Source: Sphingomonas sp. AP4-R1
GTDB lineage: Bacteria > Pseudomonadota > Alphaproteobacteria > Sphingomonadales > Sphingomonadaceae
NCBI RefSeq assembly: GCF_013113735.1
Contig: NZ_CP053346.1
Span: 4,788,001-4,852,000 of the forward strand
Direction: 5' to 3'
Length of the DNA stretch: 64,000 bases
Within the stretch, counting starts at the first letter, position 1. Each line of letters begins with the position of its first letter. The translations under genes were made by a program, and so were the position numbers. Shown here piece after piece: positions 25,828 to 32,632 of the stretch. The notes under the pieces were generated by a model, which worked only from the letters and a program-made list of their open reading frames with translations, made no database searches and was not told the origin of the DNA.

Positions 25828-25838
25828 CTGTCTCTCCC

Positions 25839-27146
25839 TTATGCCGGTATTTCGTCGAGCGTCAGGCGCTCCACCGGTCCGATGATGAAGATGTACGAGG
25901 CGGCCCCCACCAGTGCGACCGCGCCGATATAGGCCAGCGCCCCGTGGAAGGAGCCGCTCGCCTGCACCACCACCCCGATCACGATCGGCGTGACGATGCC
26001 GGCGATGTTCGCGCACAGATTGAAGATGCCGCTGGTGAGGCCGATGTGCGATTTGGGCGCCACGTCCGAAATCAGCGTCCAGCCCAGATTGCAGATCCCC
26101 TGCCCGAACGTCGCCACCGACATGATCAGGATCAGGATCGTATTGTCCTCGACGAAGTTGAGCGACAGGATCGTGGAAATCAGCAGCAGCCCCGCCACGA
26201 TCGGCGCCTTGCGGCCGATGGTGGGCGATCCCGTCCGCCGGATCAGCCAGTCCGACAGCAGCCCGCCCAGCAGCACGCCCGCCGACGCCGTCACATAGGG
26301 CAGCGCCACGAAGAAGCCCGACTTCACGAAATCCATGTGGCGCTCGGTGGCCAGATAGGTGGGGAACCAGGTGATCAGGAACACCAGGGCCGAATTGCTG
26401 CAGAACTGGCCGATCGACGCGCCGAGGATCTGCCGCTTCAGGAACAGCCGGCCCATATCGGCCCACGAAAAACGGGGCGACACCTTGCTCTCCAGCCCGC
26501 CGCCGGCCGCGATATGCCGACGCTCGGCCTCGTTGATCCGCTTCGCATGCGTCGGATCGCGATAGACCGCGTACCAGAACAGTCCGTAGGCGATGCCGAT
26601 CGCACCCACGAGCACAAACAGGGAGCGCCAGCCCCAGTGCGCGACGATCCAGAACAGGATCGGGCTCATGAAGGCGAGGCCGAAATATTGGCCGATCGAG
26701 TAGACGCCGGTGGCGCCCGCCCGCTCCGTCTGCGGAAACCAGCTCGCCAGGATGCGGCTGTTGCAGGGGTAGCAGGGCGCCTCCGCCACGCCGAGGCCGA
26801 AGCGCAGCCCGATCAGCGTGCCGATCGAATTGGCGAAGCCGTGCAGCAGCGTGAAGGCGGACCAGAAAGTGAGCGACAGCGCATAAGTGAGCCGCGTGCC
26901 CAGCCGATCGAGCAACAGGCCGCCCGGTATCTGCGAGGCGGCGTACGTCCAGGAGAAGGCCGAGAAGATCACGCCCAGCACGGCGGGGGTGATGCCGAGT
27001 TCCTCCGTCATCGGCTTGGCCGCGACGCTCATCACGGCACGATCCAGATAGTTCAGCATCGTCGCGCCCGTCACGAGCGCGAGGATGGTGAACCGGACCC
27101 TGGTGGCCCGAGGCGTGGCGCGGGCGGGCGCTGTCGCGAGGCTCAT
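25839..27146 (-). CDS. MFS transporter, ACS (anion:cation symporter) family
   Basis: A 435-residue permease with 12 predicted membrane segments. It opens TILALVTGATMLNYLDRAVMSVA, the standard start of hexuronate/glucarate/4-hydroxybenzoate-like ACS transporters, and has the motif-A loop DRLGTRLTYA after helix 2. It overlaps the dehydroquinase stop by four bases. In this operon its cargo is most likely a cyclic acid of the pathway (quinate, shikimate, dehydroquinate or dehydroshikimate) entering the cytoplasm. Confidence 0.9.
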   Translation of the reverse strand: MSLATAPARATPRATRVRFTILALVTGATMLNYLDRAVMSVAAKPMTEELGITPAVLGVIFSAFSWTYAASQIPGGLLLDRLGTRLTYALSLTFWSAFTLLHGFANSIGTLIGLRFGLGVAEAPCYPCNSRILASWFPQTERAGATGVYSIGQYFGLAFMSPILFWIVAHWGWRSLFVLVGAIGIAYGLFWYAVYRDPTHAKRINEAERRHIAAGGGLESKVSPRFSWADMGRLFLKRQILGASIGQFCSNSALVFLITWFPTYLATERHMDFVKSGFFVALPYVTASAGVLLGGLLSDWLIRRTGSPTIGRKAPIVAGLLLISTILSLNFVEDNTILILIMSVATFGQGICNLGWTLISDVAPKSHIGLTSGIFNLCANIAGIVTPIVIGVVVQASGSFHGALAYIGAVALVGAASYIFIIGPVERLTLDEIPA

Positions 27147-27592
27147 GGCTGGGTCGATCGCAGCCGGATGATGTGGCGCACCGCCAGCCCGTAACCGTCG
27201 ATGCCGAGGCCGCTGACGATGCCCGTCACCGCCTGCGTCATGATCGACTTGGAGCGCCACTCGGCCTCGCGCCGGTGGATGTTGGAGATATGGACCTCCA
27301 CGATCGGGCAGTCGCACATCTTCAGCGCGTCCAGCACCGGATAGGCGGCATAGGTGAAGGCGGCCGGATTGAAGACGACACCCGCCGCGCCGACGCGTGC
27401 AGCGTGAAAGAAATGCACCATCTCATGCTCGGCATCGGTCTGCTTGAAGACGATGTCGAAACCGGCGGGCTCGGCGATGGCGCGGCATTCCCGCTCCAGA
27501 TCGGCGAGCGTCGCCGTGCCGTAGATTTCAGGCTCGCGCACCCCGAGCAGACCGAGGTTGGGGCCATTCAGAACGTGGATCGTACCGGACAT
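27143..27592 (-). CDS. aroQ: Type II 3-dehydroquinate dehydratase
   Basis: A 149-residue dodecamer-forming enzyme interconverting 3-dehydroquinate and 3-dehydroshikimate. The active-site pattern is clear: LNGPNLGLLG (Asn12), VREPEIYG with Arg19 and Tyr24, FNPAAF (Asn75), HISNIH (His101) and REAEWRSKS (Arg113). Position 81, normally His in the NPAAYTH motif, is Tyr here. Its place in a catabolic operon between a PQQ dehydrogenase and a permease indicates a degradative (QuiB-like) role rather than aromatic amino acid synthesis. Confidence 0.93.
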   Translation of the reverse strand: MSGTIHVLNGPNLGLLGVREPEIYGTATLADLERECRAIAEPAGFDIVFKQTDAEHEMVHFFHAARVGAAGVVFNPAAFTYAAYPVLDALKMCDCPIVEVHISNIHRREAEWRSKSIMTQAVTGIVSGLGIDGYGLAVRHIIRLRSTQP

Positions 27593-27600
27593 GATCTTCC

Positions 27601-29544
27601 TTACTTGGGCAGCGCAAAGGCGACGACGGCGTCGCTGTTGATCGGGCTATCGAGGAAAGAGCCCCCCGTCGCGACGACCGTAACATATTGGCGGCCATCC
27701 GCGCCCCGATAGGAAACGGGGGTGGCATGGGCCGAGGCATCGAGCTTCACCGTCCACACTTCCTTGCCCGTCTTCGCATCGAAGGCGCGGAAGCGCGCAT
27801 CGTCCGACGCGCCGATGAAGACGAGACCGCTCGCCGTGACGATCGATCCGCCGATATTGGGGCGGCCGGTCTTGGCGTTCTCGGCGGGCACGTTGTCGCT
27901 CACGCCCAGCGGCACGTGCCAGGCGATCTTGCCGGTGTTGATATCGATCGCGCTGAGCTGACCCCAGGGCGGTGCCTGACACATCAGCTTCGTGTCGGGC
28001 TGGGAGAAGCGCGCGCTGGGCGCGCCGCGCTCATAGGGCAGAGGCGATCCGGCGGCGGCGGGCACCAAGGAGGTCACCTGCCCCAGCTCGTTCGTGTTGA
28101 CGAAGACGAGGCCCAACTGCGCGCTGTAGGACATGCCGCCCCAGTTCGCGCCGCCCTGCAGGCCGGGCAGGCTGATCGTCGTCCGGTTGAAGGCGACGGG
28201 CATGTAGATGTCGCCGGACTTCATATTGTTGTCCGCGATCCACTTCGCGCACCAGTCCTTCAGGCCCGGGGCGACATCGGCGATGTCGGTCTTTGGATCG
28301 AAATGGGTGCGGACGAGCGGCGGCGTCGCGACCGGGAAGGGCTGCGTGGGCGACGTCTTCTCGCCCGGCACGTCGCTCGGCGGCACCGGCCGCTCCTCGA
28401 CCGGCAGGATCGGCTTGCCGGTCAGGCGATCCAGCACGAAGAACAATCCGCTCTTGGAGACGACGCCGACCGCCGGGATCGTCTTGCCGCCTTTCTTCAC
28501 CTCCAGCAGCGCGGGCGCCGCCTCGGCATCGCCGTCCCAGATGTCGTGATGGACGATCTGGAAATGCCATTTGAGCTTGCCCGTCGCCGCATCCAGCGCG
28601 ACCACCGAGGTGCCGTAGAGATTGTCGCCCTTCCGGTCGCCGCCATAGCGATCGAAGCTGGGCGCGCCGAGCGGCAGATAGAGGATGCCACGCGCGGCAT
28701 CCGCTGTCATGAAGCCCCAATTGTTCACGCCGGTCCGCCGCTCCGCGCTGCCGGGCTCCCACGTGTCGAAGCCGGGCTCGCCCGCGCGGGGCACGGTGTG
28801 GAAGGTCCAGACGAGCTTGCCCGTCCGCACATCCCACGCGCGGATATCGCCTGCGGGCCCTTTCGCGGGAAATTCGGGCGTGGCGGAGCCGGTGATGACG
28901 AGATCCCGCCACACGAAGGGCGGCGAACTCATGCCATAATAGCCGGCCGGCTGGCCCTGCAGGATCTCCGGCGTCTTCAGCTCGACGATGCCGCTGGCTC
29001 CGAAGCCTTCCGCGAAGGCGCCGGTCTTCGCGTCCAGCGCCACCAGCCGCCCGTCGCGCGTGCCGAACAGGATGCGGGCGCCCATCTTCGCGTCGCCCGG
29101 CCAATATTCCACGCCGCGCAGCGAGGGCTGGCCCGGCCCCGGAATCTCGCGCGACCAGATCTCCGCGCCCGTCGTCGCATCGATCGCCACGACGCGCGAA
29201 TAGGGCGTGCTGAGATACATGACGTTGCCGACCACGATCGGCGTCGTCTCGGATTGCGAGAAGCGGCTGCGCGGGCGGCGCATGCCCACGCCCTCCGCCG
29301 CGCGCTGCTGCGCTTCGCCCGCGCCCTGCGCCTGCTCCCCCGCCGTGGCGGCGGGCTTCATATGATAGGTCCAGGCGGGCGCGAGCTTCGCCACGTTGGC
29401 GGGCGTGATCTCGCCCAGCGGCGTGAAGCGCGCGCCGCCCTTGTCATGCCCGTAGGTGGGCCAATCGGTGCCGTCGGCCGCCAGCGCAGGCATCGCGACG
29501 GCGGCGGCCAGCAGCGCCGCGAAGGAGAGCGAGCGCCGCATCAT
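27601..29544 (-). CDS. Periplasmic PQQ-dependent dehydrogenase (quinate/shikimate dehydrogenase type)
   Basis: A 647-residue eight-bladed propeller quinoprotein. A signal peptide (1-22, ending ALA) is followed by the glucose/quinate dehydrogenase pattern DWPTYGHDKGGARFTPLGEI and blade motifs such as GKLVWTFHTVP and WHFQIVHHDIWDGD. In the QuiA/Gcd group an N-terminal membrane domain of several helices precedes this; here it is absent. There is no CxxCH in the protein, so electrons probably pass to the cytochrome c gene overlapping its start by four bases. Quinate or shikimate as substrate is inferred from aroQ, aroE and quiC in the locus. Confidence 0.87.
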   Translation of the reverse strand: MMRRSLSFAALLAAAVAMPALAADGTDWPTYGHDKGGARFTPLGEITPANVAKLAPAWTYHMKPAATAGEQAQGAGEAQQRAAEGVGMRRPRSRFSQSETTPIVVGNVMYLSTPYSRVVAIDATTGAEIWSREIPGPGQPSLRGVEYWPGDAKMGARILFGTRDGRLVALDAKTGAFAEGFGASGIVELKTPEILQGQPAGYYGMSSPPFVWRDLVITGSATPEFPAKGPAGDIRAWDVRTGKLVWTFHTVPRAGEPGFDTWEPGSAERRTGVNNWGFMTADAARGILYLPLGAPSFDRYGGDRKGDNLYGTSVVALDAATGKLKWHFQIVHHDIWDGDAEAAPALLEVKKGGKTIPAVGVVSKSGLFFVLDRLTGKPILPVEERPVPPSDVPGEKTSPTQPFPVATPPLVRTHFDPKTDIADVAPGLKDWCAKWIADNNMKSGDIYMPVAFNRTTISLPGLQGGANWGGMSYSAQLGLVFVNTNELGQVTSLVPAAAGSPLPYERGAPSARFSQPDTKLMCQAPPWGQLSAIDINTGKIAWHVPLGVSDNVPAENAKTGRPNIGGSIVTASGLVFIGASDDARFRAFDAKTGKEVWTVKLDASAHATPVSYRGADGRQYVTVVATGGSFLDSPINSDAVVAFALPK

Positions 29545-29831
29545 TTCTTCTCCACCCCCTGATGGCGCGCCAGATAATCGAGCATCGCGTCATAATCCTT
29601 GTCGGCAATCTGGGCGCCGAAGCCGATCATCTTGTCGAGCGTGGCGCCCCAGTCGTCGCGCGATTTGCGCGCGGCGGTGACCTGCGTGATCGGATGACAG
29701 GCGGCGCAGCTCTTCTGGATCAAAGCGGCGGTGGCGGCATCGGCCGCCGGATCTGCCCCGGCGGCGGGAGCCTGCGCCCCCACCGCCGCGATCGGCAGAA
29801 ACATCGCTACGCACATCGCTGTCAGCTTCAT
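29541..29831 (-). CDS. Small periplasmic cytochrome c
   Basis: A 96-residue protein with signal peptide (1-24) and one haem motif, CAACH (about residues 42-46), followed by a likely axial Met near GFGAQIAD. It matches small class I cytochromes that accept electrons from periplasmic quinoproteins. Its stop overlaps the dehydrogenase start (ATGA), so it is very probably the dehydrogenase's electron acceptor, passing electrons on to the respiratory chain. Confidence 0.88.
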   Translation of the reverse strand: MKLTAMCVAMFLPIAAVGAQAPAAGADPAADAATAALIQKSCAACHPITQVTAARKSRDDWGATLDKMIGFGAQIADKDYDAMLDYLARHQGVEKK

Positions 29832-29852
29832 CGATCGTCCTTTGCGGGTGGG

Positions 29853-31520
29853 TCAGTCGCGCGGTCTGTCGGGGGTAGTGGACCTGGCGACCGGCGTGGC
29901 CGGGTGCGCGACCAGCCAGTCGAGCTTCTTGCCGTCGAGCGGCACCATCCTGGCCGGCACGTCGAAGTCCATCTTCGCGTCGGTCTTCATCGTCAGCGGC
30001 GTCCACGGCAAAGCCTTGGTGCTGGGGCTTCCCGTCTCGGCCATGGCGATCAGCGCACCGAGCATCTGGGCGGACAGCTCCCGATCCCCCGGCGTCCAGG
30101 CGCGGGTGGTGCGGAGCATGTTATATTTATCCAGAGTATTCAGCCAATATGGCATGTCGGCCGTGTGATAGGCACCGACCGTCTCGATATTCTGGTCGGC
30201 GATCTTCACGCCCGGCGCATAAGGATGCTTGCGCGTATATTCGTCGACATAGCCGTTCACGCCCAGCTTCTGCATCGCGAGCGCGCACTGGCGCGAGCTT
30301 TTCTCGAGCCCGGCCATCGTCGCATAGCGCTTGGCGAGCGCCGGCACCTCGGCATCGGTCGCGATCGGGAAGGCCTTCAGATAGGCCTCGGCATTGGGCC
30401 CGTAGAGCTTCTCCACGGTGGCCTTGTATTCGGCGACCGTCTTCACGCGGCTGAGCGGGCTCATGCCGGCGTCGATATCGTCGCTATTGTAGCTCGCGAT
30501 GATCGGCACGCGCGCGATGTCGCCCGATGCCAGCATCTCGAAATTCTGCCGGGGCAGCACATAGCCGTCGACGATCGCGCCCTGGATGCGGACGCCCTCG
30601 ACGCGCGCGCCCACCTGCGTCTCGGACTGGACCGAGAGGATCTTGTCCGCCGGCAGGGCGCGCAGATCCTCCAGATTCTTCGCGCCCAGTTTCTCCTGAT
30701 AGGCGAGGCCGACCTTCTCGGCCTCGGGCAACGTCATCATCGTGCCGCCCAGCTGGCTCTCGCCCACGAAATTGCAGCCGCTGGACATGACGGCCGCGCG
30801 GAACAGCCCGCGCGCCATCGGATTGAACATCTGCAGCGCCACCGATCGCGCGCCCGCCGACTGGCCCATGATCAGGACCTTCGCGGGATCGCCGCCGAAC
30901 TTGTCGATATTGTCGTGGATCCACTTCAGCGCGAGCGCCTGATCCATCAGCGCATAATTGCCCGAATGGCCGCCCTGCTCGGCGGTCAGTTCGGGATGCG
31001 CGAGGAAGCCCATCGCGCCGACCCGGTAATTGAAGTTCACATAGACAGCGCCGGCCTTGGCGACATTCTCGCCATCATAATTGGCCATGCCCGACGATCC
31101 GATCGTGAAGCCGCCGCCATAGATGAACACGATCACCGGCAGCTTCGCGCCCGGCTTCGCCGCAGGCGGCGTCCACACGTTCATGTAGAGGCAGTCTTCG
31201 GACGAAGGCTCTTCGCCGAAATAATGGTTGATGTTGTGCGGGCGCAGAACCTGGATGCATTCCGGCCCCTTGCGATCGGCGTTGAAGATGCCGTCCCATT
31301 TGACCGGCTTGGGCGCCGCCCAGCGCAGCTGGCCCACCGGCGGCTCGGCGAAGGGAATGCCGAGATAGGCACGCACGCCGGACGACAGCATCGTGCCGGA
31401 CACGCGACCGCTGTCGATCGTCACCGGATCGCCGCCGATCGGATTCATCGCGGCGGGCGCGGAGGTGCTCGCCAGCAAAGAGGCAGCCAACAGGGAAGCA
31501 AGAACCTTACGCATCGACAT
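29853..31520 (-). CDS. Secreted type-B carboxylesterase
   Basis: A 555-residue alpha/beta hydrolase of the acetylcholinesterase/carboxylesterase-B family. A signal peptide (about 1-24) is followed by the family signature EDCLYMNVWTP, oxyanion-hole FIYGGGFTIGS, the nucleophile elbow GQSAGA (Ser near residue 220) and a C-terminal catalytic His region. In this operon it is a good candidate for releasing quinate from a hydroxycinnamate ester such as chlorogenate; this is inferred from context. The start may be Met3 instead (MRKVLAS). Confidence 0.88.
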   Translation of the reverse strand: MSMRKVLASLLAASLLASTSAPAAMNPIGGDPVTIDSGRVSGTMLSSGVRAYLGIPFAEPPVGQLRWAAPKPVKWDGIFNADRKGPECIQVLRPHNINHYFGEEPSSEDCLYMNVWTPPAAKPGAKLPVIVFIYGGGFTIGSSGMANYDGENVAKAGAVYVNFNYRVGAMGFLAHPELTAEQGGHSGNYALMDQALALKWIHDNIDKFGGDPAKVLIMGQSAGARSVALQMFNPMARGLFRAAVMSSGCNFVGESQLGGTMMTLPEAEKVGLAYQEKLGAKNLEDLRALPADKILSVQSETQVGARVEGVRIQGAIVDGYVLPRQNFEMLASGDIARVPIIASYNSDDIDAGMSPLSRVKTVAEYKATVEKLYGPNAEAYLKAFPIATDAEVPALAKRYATMAGLEKSSRQCALAMQKLGVNGYVDEYTRKHPYAPGVKIADQNIETVGAYHTADMPYWLNTLDKYNMLRTTRAWTPGDRELSAQMLGALIAMAETGSPSTKALPWTPLTMKTDAKMDFDVPARMVPLDGKKLDWLVAHPATPVARSTTPDRPRD

Positions 31521-31532
31521 CTCCCATCTTTT

Positions 31533-32630
31533 TTAGTGATTCTGGTCGCGTAACGTCTGGTCGAAGAAGGCGAAGGTGGCAGAGAGCGCCTTGAGCGTCG
31601 CGTCGCGCGTCGCGTCGGGCGTCTTGCCGATGAAGCTGTGGTCCACGTCCGGGATCAGGATCGTCCGAACCGGCACGCGCGCCGCCTTCAGCGCGGCTTC
31701 GAACTCCACGGTCTGCTGATAGGGCACGGTCCGGTCCGCCATGCCCGCGATCAGCAGCATCGGCGGATCGGAGGGATCGACATAGCTCACGGGGCTCGCC
31801 GCCTTGATCGCGGCGGTGCAATCGCCCCCCGTGCAGCCGAGGAAGGCGGTCTGGGGATTGCCGCCCGGGCCCGCGACGGGGCGCTTCGCCTGCGCGTCGA
31901 TCGTGGCGAAATCGAACACGCCATACCAGGTGACGGCCGCCTGCACGCAATCGGACACGCCTGCGAGCGGGGCCAGCGGATTGGCCGGCAACGGCCGCCC
32001 CTCCCCGTCGATCGCGCCCGGCCGCACCGGCCCGACCGGATCGAGCGTCGGATCCTTGCAGGTGACGGCGGCCAGCGCGGCGAGATGCCCGCCCGCCGAA
32101 CCACCCCAGACGCCGGCCCTGTCCGGATCCATGCGATAGTCGGCGGCCCGCGCGCGCAGCCAGCGCAGCGCGATCTTCACGTCCTTCTCGGCGGCCGGAA
32201 ACGGCGCTTCTCCGCTCAGCCGATAATTGAGCGAGGCGACGACATAGCCTTTGGCGGCCAAGCTCGCGAGGACAGCCGGAAAGTCCGAAAGCGCGCCCGA
32301 GTGGCGGCTATGCCCGGCGGACCAGCCGCCGCCGTGGATATGGAGAATAAGAGGGAAGCCGCCTCGCGGCGGCTTCAGGCTTCGGGGAGGAAGATAGACG
32401 TCCAGCGTCAGCGGCCGGAAGCCCGCCGGCTGGGCATAAACGAGATCGGGCAGTCCGGTCACGCCGCCCGCGAACATCACCTGCCGCGCGGGATAATGAT
32501 CCTCGACGACGGGGTGATCGGAGACGGCGGGAGCCGGCGCCTGCGCGCCTGCCGCACCGGCCAGAAGGCCCGCGAGGCAGGCGCCGGCGAGACGCGGCGC
32601 GAGGGTGGGAGAAGAGCGCCGCGCCCGCAT
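31533..32630 (-). CDS. Secreted alpha/beta hydrolase, HSL type
   Basis: A 365-residue esterase with signal peptide (about 1-30, ending GAAGAQ). It has the hormone-sensitive-lipase oxyanion motif HIHGGGWSAG, the nucleophile elbow GGSAGG, and an acid/His pair in MADRTVPY and DVDHSFIG. It lies 2 bases after the TonB receptor and 12 before the type-B esterase, so the two esterases are co-transcribed with the receptor. A feruloyl/chlorogenate-esterase-like function is plausible. The start at 32630 is the first ATG giving a signal peptide. Confidence 0.86.
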   Translation of the reverse strand: MRARRSSPTLAPRLAGACLAGLLAGAAGAQAPAPAVSDHPVVEDHYPARQVMFAGGVTGLPDLVYAQPAGFRPLTLDVYLPPRSLKPPRGGFPLILHIHGGGWSAGHSRHSGALSDFPAVLASLAAKGYVVASLNYRLSGEAPFPAAEKDVKIALRWLRARAADYRMDPDRAGVWGGSAGGHLAALAAVTCKDPTLDPVGPVRPGAIDGEGRPLPANPLAPLAGVSDCVQAAVTWYGVFDFATIDAQAKRPVAGPGGNPQTAFLGCTGGDCTAAIKAASPVSYVDPSDPPMLLIAGMADRTVPYQQTVEFEAALKAARVPVRTILIPDVDHSFIGKTPDATRDATLKALSATFAFFDQTLRDQNH

Positions 32631-32632
32631 CG

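Noticed and set aside
25828..26466. A longer form of the ThuA gene
   Set aside because: The extension is a shadow of the MFS gene; the signal peptide begins at 25827.
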